This document shows positions 1 to 8,327 of a stretch of DNA of 64,000 nucleotides, one piece after another; positions within the stretch are counted from its first letter, which is position 1; each line of letters starts with the position of its first letter. This DNA comes from Peptoniphilus sp. GNH. GTDB lineage: Bacteria; Bacillota; Clostridia; Tissierellales; Peptoniphilaceae. The notes below the pieces were generated by a model that saw only the letters and a program-made list of their open reading frames with translations, had not been told where the DNA came from and did no database searches. A program made the position numbers and the translations under genes. Location of the stretch: positions 1,450,979 to 1,514,978 of the forward strand of contig CP089931.1 in the NCBI GenBank assembly GCA_021307325.1, given 5' to 3'.

Positions 1-2
1 GC

Positions 3-3000
3 AAGATCCTCGGTGATGGAGGACTTGTTGCCTTGGGAGGCACAGGTCATAGTGGCGAAGGTGGATATGCAGTTTGTGGAAAAGGAACAATTTCTAGCAA
101 GGTTGCATATTTAAGAGCGGGCAATGGAAGTGATGTTAGTCCGGCAAAAGAAGATGGCGTAAAGATCACCAAAAATGTCATAGGAAAGGTTGAAGATGGC
201 AAAAAGGGCAGTGGCAAAATTGCTGAAGAGTATCCTGAATTCTGGGGACACAGTTCAGTGCCTAAAAAGCTAGATGACAATAAGATTGGAAAAGAGCTCA
301 TAAACCCATCGGGTGAAGAAGGCTTAAAGGGTGAACAAGCACCTGTTTTTGAAGATGCAAAACCGGGTCAAAGAATAAAAAGGGTTGAGTTTAAAACAAA
401 TAGATTCCACCAAAAATCAATTCAAGTAGCAGAAAAAAGTGATGATTCCAAAGATTGGATAAAGAAGCTTGCAAATAAAGAGGGCCTTGTATCCATTGGG
501 TCTGAAAAAATTGAAATGCTAGATCAAGAGGTAGAAGGACAAAAAGGCTACAAGGTTGATAGAAGCTTTTTATACATCTATGGTCTAAATGTAGGTGATA
601 AGGTTGATATAACGGTTGATGGCTATGTGCCGGTAAGTCTAAAGGCAGTTGCAAGCGAAGGTGTAAAAAACAAGTATAGGCTTGAAAAATTTTCTAAAGA
701 ACCGGAAGAAAAGCCTTACATGCCTGAAGAAGAAGTAGACACAACCGATGCCAATGTAGCAAGGGCAAAAGAATATATAAAAAATCTAACCTTTGATGAA
801 AATGCCTTAAAGCAAAACGGAGTTAACACGGACAGAAATTCATCAACTATAAATGAATTGCTTGAAAGCTTGAAAAAGGCAAAAGAACTTGCCTCTAAGG
901 AAAATCTCAGTCAGGATGAAAAGAAGAATTTGGTTTTGATTTATAAAAATAAATTTGAAAACAAGACCAAAAACATTCGTATCGATATGGCCTTGGAAGA
1001 TGCAAAAGTCGTTACCAATAGACACGACAACAAGAGGCTCCATGCCAAAATCAAAAATGGCAAGGTGACTTATTTATCTAAATTGGCATCTATATCCAAG
1101 GATGCCTATCCAAAACTCACAGTTTATAGAATTGACAAGAAGGACTACGAAACAGATGCCGTAACAGGAGTGACTCCTAAATTTGAAAAGAATGAGTTGG
1201 ATGGCCAATACTATGACATCAAAAATGTCAAACCAGAAATTCAAGTAAGAAGTGCTCAAAGTAGCAAGTATGAAATAAGCTTCAAAGAAGCAGAAATAAA
1301 AAGAGACTTTCCAAATACTCAATTGCTAAAAATTGTATTTTCGGTAAAACTAGCAGAAGATATTTTCGTAAAAAGTGAGGACTACGTATTTTTGAGCGAT
1401 GTAAAGGCCGATGAAAAAGAAGATAGCAATGACAATATTGTAAGTGAACAAGATCCGATAAAAGAAAATAATAAAGACCCTAAAGAAAAGAAGGAGCAAA
1501 ATAAAGGCCACTATGAATACAGAAGCACGAGAAAACTTGTACCGGTAAAGGTAAAAAGCTCCCAAAACTCTGTAGCCAAGTCTTATATCGAAGGATATTC
1601 AGACGGGCTTTTTAGACCTAATTTTGCAGTTACAAGAGCAGAAGCTGCTCAAATGATTTTAAAATTGCAAAAGGCATCAGCATCTAAGACCAAGTTAGAC
1701 TTTGATGATGTAAAAGATGCTTGGTATGGCGAGGCTCTTAACTATACCTATTCAAAGGGCATGATTCTTGCAAAAGATGGCAAACTAAGACCGGATGATA
1801 AGATGACAAGAGCAGAATTTGCCAGGATGATTTTCCCACTTCTACCGCAAAAATCGACAGAGCAAACATTCACAGATATAAGAGGCCATGAGTTTGAAGA
1901 AGCCATATTAAGAGCTGCTGCAAATGGCATTGTAAAGGGTTATCCTGACAAGACCTTCAGACCAGATGGCAAAGTTACAAGAGCAGAAGCTGTTGCTATG
2001 CTAAATCGCCTTTATAAAAAGACTTTGACAACAGATGAAATCGAAAAAAATATGTTCAAGCTAAAGACCTTTGAAGACGTAAAAAAATCTCATTGGGCAT
2101 ATAAAGAAATTATGTCTGCCATGAACTATGAGCTTGTAAAATCTGTTAAAGATGATAGCTACACATACGAAATGAGATATGAAGAGGTATGGGACAAGGT
2201 ATGGGTAGAAGATTCTGTAAAAGAAGAAAAGAAACCAGAAGCAAAGAAGGAATTTCTAAATAAAACTTTGACAGATGAAAATGCGAAAATAACTTTAGAA
2301 GGCAAACTGTCCAAGGATGCCAAGCTTGAAATAAAAGATAAGAGTGAAATAAAAGATGGCAATGTGCAAATCACCGTCCCAGAAAGTATTTTAAGAGACT
2401 ACAAGAATTTAAAGGCAAAAGAAGGCAAGACCTATGAAATCATAAAGTCCTATGATGTGAAACTCATAGGAGATTATCAAGGAAAACTTCAAGTAAGTCT
2501 AGCTGTCGGTGATGAATATAATGGCAAAAATGCCCTTATAAAACACCTGTCAAAAGACGGACTAAAGAGCTATACAGATGTAGTAAAAGAAGGCAAAGTA
2601 AAAGTCGAAGTGGATGGCCTATCACCATTTGTTGTCATAATTGAAAAAGACAAGATAGACCAAGAAATGCTTGATTTGAAACTTGCCCTAAATAAAAAGC
2701 TTGAAGATGCAAAGGCAAAAGAGGAGCTCAAGTTTACTAAAAAGTCCTTCGACCTCCTTAAAAAGGAAATTGAAAAAGCTAAAGCTTTGAAAGACTCTAA
2801 AGACAAAGAAGCTATCAAAAAAGAAATAGCAAGCCTTGAAGGAGCAATAAATGGCTTACAAAAACTTGGTGATATAGAAGATTTACAGAAAAAATTAGAT
2901 GCCGCATGGGAAAAGACAAAAGACGAGTCCTATACACAAGAAAGTAGAGAAAACTTAAAAAGCTTCTTGGGAAAATTTGCAAACTATGATTTGGACAATG

Positions 3001-5459
3001 CAACTGAAGAAATTGTCGAAAAAGAATTAAAAGCAATCGCTGATGAAGTTGGAAAGCTTGTAAAAAAACCAGTGGATGTAGAAGTTGAACTTGAAATAGA
3101 CAAGACAAATGGAATAGTCGATCATGCAAAGGCAGTTATAGGAAAAACTTTTAAAGACGCTACAACTCCTTCTGGATCTTATAACTTTAAAGACCCAAGC
3201 ATAAGTGGCAAAACATTCCTAGGCTGGAAAATAAATGGAGAAGGACAAACTTTTACAAGCGAAAATCTAAAGAAGCAGACTCTTACAAAAGAAATGGTAA
3301 AGGAAGGCAAGATAAGATTACTTGCTCAATTTGAAACCATAACTCCACCAGCAGTAGAAAAAAAGGATGTTAAATTTACAAAAGATAAAAAGAATAAGGC
3401 AATAGCCATAGATGGAACTGACGCTGATACTCTTGCTTGGCTTTCAAATTTGAAGAATAAAAATGGTAGTGTCAGCAAGCATCCTAATGGAGAAAAACTG
3501 CCTATGGTTAGCCAAAACTCATATATACTTGGATATTATGTATTTTCTGGAAAATCATTAGGAATAGCGAATGCAAAAGCGGGTGATGTATTTAAGGTAG
3601 AGGTAGAAGGCTATAAGGACATCTTTTTGAAGGCAGAAAAATATAATTCAAGCTACCACTTGGTTCAAATAGATGATCCACAAGTACAAGAAGAATTGCT
3701 TGATTTGAAACGTGACCTAAATGAAAAGCTTGAAAATGCAGAGAAAAAAGATAAGCTCCAGTTCACTAAAAAATCCTTCGACATCCTTGAAAAGGAAATT
3801 GAAAAAGCTAAAGCTTTGAAAGATTCTAAAGACAAAGAAGCTATCAAAAAAGAAATAGCAAGCCTTGAAGGAGCAATAAATGGCTTACAAAAACTTGGCG
3901 ATATAGAAGCTTTACAGAAAAAATTAGAGGCCGCATGGGAAAAGACAAAAGACGAGTCCTATACACAAGAAAGTAGAGAAAACTTAAAAAGCTTCTTGGG
4001 AAAATTTGCAAACTATGATTTGGACAATGCAACTGAAGAAATTGTCGAAAAAGAATTAAAAGCAATCGCTGATGAAGTTGGAAAGCTTGTAAAAAAACCA
4101 GTGGATGTAGAAGTTGCACTTGAAATAGACAAGGCAAATGGAACCATCGATCAAGCAAGGGGAGTTATAGGAAAAACTTTCAAAGACGCTACAACTTCTT
4201 CTGGACAATATAAGTTTGAAGAACCAAGCATAAATGGCAAAAAATTCCTCGGCTGGAAAATAAATGGAGAAGGAGAAACTTTCACAAGCGAAAATCTAAA
4301 GAACCTGACCCTTAAAAAAGAAATGGTGAAGGAAGGCAAGATAAGATTACTTGCTCAATTTGAAAATGTAGCTCCACCAGCAGTAGAAAAAAAGGATGTT
4401 AAATTTACAAAAGATAAAAAGAATAAGGCAATAGCCATAGATGGAAATGACGGTGATACTCGTGCTTGGCTTTTAAAATTGAAGGAAAAAAATGGTAGTG
4501 TCAGCAAGTATCCTAGTGGAGAAAAGCTGGTTAAGGTTAGCCCACAATCATATGACTTAGGATATTATGTATATTCTGGAAGCTCATTAGGAATAGCGAA
4601 TGCAAAAGCGGGTGATGTATTCAAGGTAGAGGTAGAAGGCTATAAGGACATCTTTTTGAAGGTGGAAAAATATAATTCAAGCTACCACTTGGTTCAAATA
4701 GATAATCCACAAGCCCAAAAAGAAAATCCACCCAAACCCCAACTAAAAAAAGTTGTTTTTGAAGACTCGGATAATCGAAAAATAGTCTTAAAAAAAGATC
4801 ACGAAAACAGCGGAATTTGGCTAGATACTCTTAATACTAAGGGTAAGCTTGAAAAGCTACAAGCAAACACTTTTGTAGATTTTCCTAAAAGTAATATTAG
4901 TATTTACAACAAGAGCTCAAAAAAATCCTTGTCTATATTCAATTTGAAGAGCGGGGATATAGTAAAGGTATCTGTCGAAGGCTTTGAAGACGTCTACTTA
5001 CAAGCAGAACAAAACGGAGGCAGTTATAAATTAAAGCAGGTTAAAAATCCACAAGCAAGTGGAAACGAAGAAGACCCAGCTTCACAAGAACCTCAACTAA
5101 ATCAAAAACCTAAAATAGGTACCCCCTTTAATGGACAGCTAAATACTTTAAGCAATGAGTCGCCAGATGAAAATACTATAAAATGGTATAAAAAGCTTTA
5201 TGAAGCAGGCGAAGTTTTATTAAATGGAAATGCCATGAAAAAAATTGCAGAATTTGGATCGGAAACGGGTTACTATCTAAATCCACCAGACAAGGCAATT
5301 AGAATAAAATTCAAAAAACTGAGCAAGGATGATATAATCACACTCAGAGTGCCTGGTTGGGAAGATATTAGATTTAAAGTGGTAAACTTAATCTCTTATT
5401 CAGGTCCTACTGGAGAAAAAGAAGCTTCATTTAAAGAACTAAAACCGGGAGAAAATTAA
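3..5459 (+). CDS. Large SLH-domain surface protein (5' end cut by window edge)
   Basis: The reading frame is open from base 3 to the TAA at 5457-5459, so the TTG at 33 is not the start: the N-terminus, any signal peptide and the promoter lie outside the window. Three SLH motifs, which bind secondary wall polymer, sit in the middle of the visible part at about 1580-2030. They are followed by a degenerate fourth unit with HWAY near 2094 and an EEVW tail near 2180. A module of roughly 100 residues occurs five times (about 370-690, 3345-3680, 4383-4710, 4740-5050, 5095-5390). Each copy has a Trp, a 'GD.V.V.V.GY.D' core and a closing Tyr. It resembles the Clostridial DUF1533/Shr-type haemoglobin-interacting family, which is my inference. 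A 343-residue block (FIVAR-like helices, a Listeria-Bacteroides-type 'FLGWKING' repeat and one such module) is duplicated. It probably acts at the cell surface in host or matrix binding; the ligand is unknown. Confidence 0.85.
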   Translation, partial: KILGDGGLVALGGTGHSGEGGYAVCGKGTISSKVAYLRAGNGSDVSPAKEDGVKITKNVIGKVEDGKKGSGKIAEEYPEFWGHSSVPKKLDDNKIGKELINPSGEEGLKGEQAPVFEDAKPGQRIKRVEFKTNRFHQKSIQVAEKSDDSKDWIKKLANKEGLVSIGSEKIEMLDQEVEGQKGYKVDRSFLYIYGLNVGDKVDITVDGYVPVSLKAVASEGVKNKYRLEKFSKEPEEKPYMPEEEVDTTDANVARAKEYIKNLTFDENALKQNGVNTDRNSSTINELLESLKKAKELASKENLSQDEKKNLVLIYKNKFENKTKNIRIDMALEDAKVVTNRHDNKRLHAKIKNGKVTYLSKLASISKDAYPKLTVYRIDKKDYETDAVTGVTPKFEKNELDGQYYDIKNVKPEIQVRSAQSSKYEISFKEAEIKRDFPNTQLLKIVFSVKLAEDIFVKSEDYVFLSDVKADEKEDSNDNIVSEQDPIKENNKDPKEKKEQNKGHYEYRSTRKLVPVKVKSSQNSVAKSYIEGYSDGLFRPNFAVTRAEAAQMILKLQKASASKTKLDFDDVKDAWYGEALNYTYSKGMILAKDGKLRPDDKMTRAEFARMIFPLLPQKSTEQTFTDIRGHEFEEAILRAAANGIVKGYPDKTFRPDGKVTRAEAVAMLNRLYKKTLTTDEIEKNMFKLKTFEDVKKSHWAYKEIMSAMNYELVKSVKDDSYTYEMRYEEVWDKVWVEDSVKEEKKPEAKKEFLNKTLTDENAKITLEGKLSKDAKLEIKDKSEIKDGNVQITVPESILRDYKNLKAKEGKTYEIIKSYDVKLIGDYQGKLQVSLAVGDEYNGKNALIKHLSKDGLKSYTDVVKEGKVKVEVDGLSPFVVIIEKDKIDQEMLDLKLALNKKLEDAKAKEELKFTKKSFDLLKKEIEKAKALKDSKDKEAIKKEIASLEGAINGLQKLGDIEDLQKKLDAAWEKTKDESYTQESRENLKSFLGKFANYDLDNATEEIVEKELKAIADEVGKLVKKPVDVEVELEIDKTNGIVDHAKAVIGKTFKDATTPSGSYNFKDPSISGKTFLGWKINGEGQTFTSENLKKQTLTKEMVKEGKIRLLAQFETITPPAVEKKDVKFTKDKKNKAIAIDGTDADTLAWLSNLKNKNGSVSKHPNGEKLPMVSQNSYILGYYVFSGKSLGIANAKAGDVFKVEVEGYKDIFLKAEKYNSSYHLVQIDDPQVQEELLDLKRDLNEKLENAEKKDKLQFTKKSFDILEKEIEKAKALKDSKDKEAIKKEIASLEGAINGLQKLGDIEALQKKLEAAWEKTKDESYTQESRENLKSFLGKFANYDLDNATEEIVEKELKAIADEVGKLVKKPVDVEVALEIDKANGTIDQARGVIGKTFKDATTSSGQYKFEEPSINGKKFLGWKINGEGETFTSENLKNLTLKKEMVKEGKIRLLAQFENVAPPAVEKKDVKFTKDKKNKAIAIDGNDGDTRAWLLKLKEKNGSVSKYPSGEKLVKVSPQSYDLGYYVYSGSSLGIANAKAGDVFKVEVEGYKDIFLKVEKYNSSYHLVQIDNPQAQKENPPKPQLKKVVFEDSDNRKIVLKKDHENSGIWLDTLNTKGKLEKLQANTFVDFPKSNISIYNKSSKKSLSIFNLKSGDIVKVSVEGFEDVYLQAEQNGGSYKLKQVKNPQASGNEEDPASQEPQLNQKPKIGTPFNGQLNTLSNESPDENTIKWYKKLYEAGEVLLNGNAMKKIAEFGSETGYYLNPPDKAIRIKFKKLSKDDIITLRVPGWEDIRFKVVNLISYSGPTGEKEASFKELKPGEN
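2662..4719 (+). repeat. Two tandem 1029-bp in-frame repeats
   Basis: Copy one (2662-3690) and copy two (3691-4719) share the same order of segments with an exact 1029-base offset (343 codons); for example the 'cttgatttgaaac' motif lies near 2670 and 3699. Long stretches such as 2818-3090 versus 3847-4119 are nearly identical at DNA level, while the linkers have drifted, so the duplication is older than the repeats at 43572. Confidence 0.9.
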
Positions 5460-5518
5460 AAAAGATAAAATAAAACAGAGCCTAAGAGCTCTTAATGAGG
5501 GAACTATTTTCTTAAAAC

Positions 5519-5557
5519 TCAATCGGCATGAAGGTCTAACCTTTGTGCCGATTTTTA
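5519..5557 (+). terminator. Intrinsic terminator of the SLH protein gene
   Basis: The arms aatcggca and tgccgatt enclose a second paired segment (aaggt/acctt), followed directly by a T-run. It lies 60 bases after the stop codon. Confidence 0.85.
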
Positions 5558-5586
5558 TATGGCAATTTTTTAAAATCTAAATAAAT

Positions 5587-5706
5587 CTAAATAATCTGTT
5601 TCTTTAAAATCTTACTTGGAACTTTTTCTAATTGCTCCACATAAATCTTATTCACAGAAAGTCTTATCATTTCTTCTTTCATATTGACCCAAGCACCAGC
5701 TTGCAT
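5587..5706 (-). pseudogene. Possible relic of a small minus-strand ORF
   Basis: A 39-codon frame starts at ATG 5706 and stops at 5587. An adjoining frame upstream (from about 5761) is also open, ending in a run of plausible codons, as if a longer gene had been frameshifted. There is no Shine-Dalgarno sequence before the ATG, and no family was recognised. It is reported only because the 5557-5783 gap is otherwise featureless A/T-rich sequence. Confidence 0.15.
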
Positions 5707-5783
5707 TTTCTTTTAGAAATACAGGTATATTTTCTAAAATCACATATCTATATTTTTGCATAGAAATTTGAAGAGATAAAATA

Positions 5784-5828
5784 AAAAAAGAGGTTTGGAA
5801 ATACTATTTTACCAAATCTCTTTTTTTT
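5784..5828 (+). terminator. Hairpin with T-run just upstream of thiC promoter
   Basis: The stem agaggtttgg/ccaaatctct has an A-run on its left and eight T on its right, so it could terminate in either direction. Its 3' arm overlaps the probable -35 element of thiC, so it may insulate thiC from upstream transcription. Confidence 0.6.
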
Positions 5829-5836
5829 ATTATAAT
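5808..5836 (+). promoter_or_regulatory. thiC promoter
   Basis: TTTACC at 5808-5813 and TATAAT at 5831-5836 are separated by 17 bases. The predicted transcript starts about 20 bases before the TPP riboswitch. Confidence 0.6.
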
Positions 5837-5856
5837 AGCGATAGTAAATTAAGAAT

Positions 5857-5964
5857 CTATGGGAGCTATGTGCTGAGAGGAAGTTAGACTTCGACCATTT
5901 TTACCTGCAGGATAATGCCTGCGTGGGATGAGGCATGTTATTCTCCTATAAATTTTTTAGGAGG
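5857..5964 (+). ncRNA. TPP (THI-box) riboswitch with expression platform
   Basis: The conserved THI-box elements occur in order: gggagc at 5861, ctgagagg at 5873, acctg at 5903, ggataat at 5910 and the gcgtggga segment at 5921. The aptamer ends near 5935. Downstream, ctccta (5943-5948) can pair with taggag (5958-5963), which hides the Shine-Dalgarno AGGAGG at 5959-5964. Seven T follow, so the same hairpin could also act as a terminator. Thiamine pyrophosphate binding should switch thiC off. No other thi gene is near. Confidence 0.92.
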
Positions 5965-5976
5965 TTTTTTTAATTT

Positions 5977-7293
5977 ATGAAGTATAAGACACAGATGGAA
6001 GCTGCAAAACATGGTTTTGTAACTGAAGAGATGAAGATTGTTGCCAAGAAAGAAAATGTCAGCGAAGAATTTCTTTTAGAGAAGATTGCAAAAGGTGAAA
6101 TTGTAATTCCTAGAAATAGAAATCACAAATCTATCTCTCCGGAAGGAATTGGCGCTGGGCTTAAGACTAAGATCAATGTAAATCTTGGAATCTCTAAGGA
6201 TTTAAACGACCTTGATCTTGAAATGCAAAAGGTGGATATGGCACTTAAGATGGGTGCGGAATCCATAATGGATCTATCTAATTATGGAAAGACTCAAGAA
6301 TTTAGAAAGAGACTTATCGAAAAATCTACTGCAATTGTGGGAACAGTTCCTATGTATGATGCGGTTGGATTCTTGGATAAGGGACTTAGTTTTATAAAGG
6401 CAGAAGAATTCTTAGATGTTGTTAGAAACCATGCAGAAAACGGAGTAGACTTCGTGACTATTCACTGTGGAATAAACAGAGCAAACTCAGAAATTTTCAT
6501 GAGAAATAGAAGGGTTAACGAAATAGTATCCCGCGGTGGATCACTTCTATTTGGTTGGATGAAGATGAACGATAGAGAAAATCCATTCTACGAATACTAC
6601 GATGAACTTTTGGAAATCTTGAGAGAATACGACGTTACACTATCCCTTGGAGATTCACTAAGACCAGGCGGAATTCATGATGCGACAGATCCTTCACAAA
6701 TTGCAGAGCTTATAACTCTGGGTGAACTTACTAAGAGAGCTTGGGAAAAAGATGTACAAGTCATCATCGAAGGACCGGGACACGTGCCAATAGATGATAT
6801 AGAAATGAATATGAGACTCGAAAAGAAACTCTGCCACAACGCACCATTCTATGTGCTTGGGCCACTAGTTACAGACATCGCACCCGGATATGACCACATC
6901 ACCAGTGCCATAGGAGGAGCAATAGCAGCAAGCTACGGAGCAGACTTCTTATGCTATGTAACACCGGCAGAACACTTAAGACTACCAGATGTAAATGACG
7001 TAAAAGAAGGAATAATCGCAGCTAAGATTGCAGCACATGCAGGAGATATTGCAAAACTTAAATCTGCAAGAGAAATCGACCTTGAAATGAGCAAGAGAAG
7101 ACAAAAACTTGACTGGGAAGGCATGTTTGAACTTGCAATAGATCCAGAAAAATGCATAGAATACAGAGTATCATCAACACCAGAAGAAGAAGGCACCTGC
7201 ACCATGTGCGGAAGTATGTGTTCAATGAAAAATATGAATTTAATCCTTGAAGGAAAAGATATAATTATAAACCCTATGGAATCAAACAAATAA
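5977..7293 (+). CDS. thiC: Phosphomethylpyrimidine synthase ThiC
   Basis: 438 residues. ThiC is the radical-SAM enzyme that rearranges aminoimidazole ribotide into hydroxymethylpyrimidine phosphate for thiamine synthesis. The sequence has the ThiC core (GAESIMDLS and VTIHCGIN in the N-terminal half, EGPGHVP and [11 protein letters not shown] in the second) and a C-terminal cysteine motif at Cys408, Cys411 and Cys415. That spacing is CX2CX3C, one residue shorter than the CX2CX4C of E. coli ThiC. The start ATG 5977 lies 12 bases after AGGAGG. It stands alone under the TPP riboswitch, so the remaining thiamine genes must be elsewhere or the cell salvages thiazole. The 3' third uses noticeably more C- and A-ending codons than the 5' part. 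Confidence 0.97.
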   Translation: MKYKTQMEAAKHGFVTEEMKIVAKKENVSEEFLLEKIAKGEIVIPRNRNHKSISPEGIGAGLKTKINVNLGISKDLNDLDLEMQKVDMALKMGAESIMDLSNYGKTQEFRKRLIEKSTAIVGTVPMYDAVGFLDKGLSFIKAEEFLDVVRNHAENGVDFVTIHCGINRANSEIFMRNRRVNEIVSRGGSLLFGWMKMNDRENPFYEYYDELLEILREYDVTLSLGDSLRPGGIHDATDPSQIAELITLGELTKRAWEKDVQVIIEGPGHVPIDDIEMNMRLEKKLCHNAPFYVLGPLVTDIAPGYDHITSAIGGAIAASYGADFLCYVTPAEHLRLPDVNDVKEGIIAAKIAAHAGDIAKLKSAREIDLEMSKRRQKLDWEGMFELAIDPEKCIEYRVSSTPEEEGTCTMCGSMCSMKNMNLILEGKDIIINPMESNK

Positions 7294-7314
7294 CAAAAAT
7301 AAAAATCAAGCACA

Positions 7315-7355
7315 GATAGCCTTGCTAAAAATAATTAGCAGGGCTATTCTTTATT
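7315..7355 (+). terminator. thiC terminator
   Basis: A 12-bp stem, atagccttgcta/tagcagggctat with one G-U pair, has an A/T loop and is followed by tctttattt. Confidence 0.85.
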
Positions 7356-7372
7356 TAAAGATATTAACTTAA

Positions 7373-7407
7373 TAAAGGCTGTGGGCATTTTAACTCACAG
7401 CCTTTTT
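7373..7407. terminator. Bidirectional terminator between thiC and the degV-family gene
   Basis: The stem aaaggctgtg/cacagccttt is followed on the plus strand by tttttgtttt; on the minus strand it lies immediately after the degV-family stop codon. It serves two convergent genes. Confidence 0.8.
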
Positions 7408-7410
7408 GTT

Positions 7411-8241
7411 TTAATAAGCAAGTATTATTCCACCGTTGTCGCCATAGGCGGATGCTAAACCCTTGGAATGGATGATGTTTATTTTTTTGAAGCTACAATT
7501 TTCTTCTAATTTAGATTTTAAGAAGTTGGCCTTGTCTAGAGCATCTACATGAACTATGGAAAGTATTTTATCTTTTGTATTTGCGAGTTCTATGTGTTTG
7601 GCTATGGCTACAAGGGCTGACTTGAAGCCTCTTTTCATTTTAAAAAGTTCAATTTCGCCATCGTTGTCGGTCATGGCTGGTTTTATATTTAGCACGTTTA
7701 AGAGAAGACCTGTTGTTTTTTTGATTCTGCCATTTTTTAGAAGATTATCAAGAGATTCCAAAACAAAGAAGGTCTTCATTTCTTCTATATATTTATCAGC
7801 CAAGCGGACAATGCTATCAAAGTCTTTGCCTTCTTGTATTTTTTCGTGTAAAAAATACGCTAGGTTGCTTTCACCGGCTGAGGCGGATTTGGAATCAAAG
7901 ATGTGAATTTTTGCGTTTGGATATTTATCCTTGTATTCTTTGGCGCCTATTATGGCACTTTGATAGGTTCCGGAAAGTTTTTTTGAAATTGTTATACAAA
8001 ATATATCATCGCCCTTACGTGCGTCAAAGGCTTTAAAAAAGTCGTATGGAGATGGACAGGATGTTTTTATGGTTTCATCGCTTGCCTGCATACTATTTAT
8101 AAAGTCGTCAAAATCGAAGTTGTCATCGTCTATAAATTCCTTATCTTTGATGCTTATTTTAAAAGGAACATATTCAATTCCTAAGAGCTTGGCGTCTTCT
8201 TTTGTAAGATCGCAACATGAATCAGCTACTATAGATGGCAT
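7411..8241 (-). CDS. DegV family (FakB-type) fatty-acid-binding protein
   Basis: 276 residues. DegV/FakB proteins bind a fatty acid and present it to the FakA kinase for phosphorylation in Firmicutes. The hallmark N-terminus IVADSCCDLT and the ISKKLSGTYQSA motif near residue 85 are both present, and the length is typical. The ATG at 8241 has a strong aaggaggt 5 bases upstream. No fakA is in the window. It is transcribed in the same direction as the upstream fusion gene, 86 bases away, but a -10 box at 8282-8287 suggests its own promoter. The lipid specificity cannot be read from the sequence. Confidence 0.9.
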   Translation of the reverse strand: MPSIVADSCCDLTKEDAKLLGIEYVPFKISIKDKEFIDDDNFDFDDFINSMQASDETIKTSCPSPYDFFKAFDARKGDDIFCITISKKLSGTYQSAIIGAKEYKDKYPNAKIHIFDSKSASAGESNLAYFLHEKIQEGKDFDSIVRLADKYIEEMKTFFVLESLDNLLKNGRIKKTTGLLLNVLNIKPAMTDNDGEIELFKMKRGFKSALVAIAKHIELANTKDKILSIVHVDALDKANFLKSKLEENCSFKKINIIHSKGLASAYGDNGGIILAY

Positions 8242-8281
8242 AATGACCTCCTTATTACAATAAAATTCTTGTGTTTATAAT

Positions 8282-8287
8282 ATTATA
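8282..8287 (-). promoter_or_regulatory. Probable -10 box of the degV-family gene
   Basis: TATAAT reads on the minus strand 41 bases before the start codon. No good -35 hexamer is visible. Confidence 0.4.
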
Positions 8288-8327
8288 CCCTAAAGATCTG
8301 GTTATTAAAACTAGATAAAATTAAAAG

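Noticed and set aside
33-35. TTG as start codon of the first surface protein
   Set aside because: The frame is open from base 3 and there is no ribosome binding site; the gene continues beyond the window.
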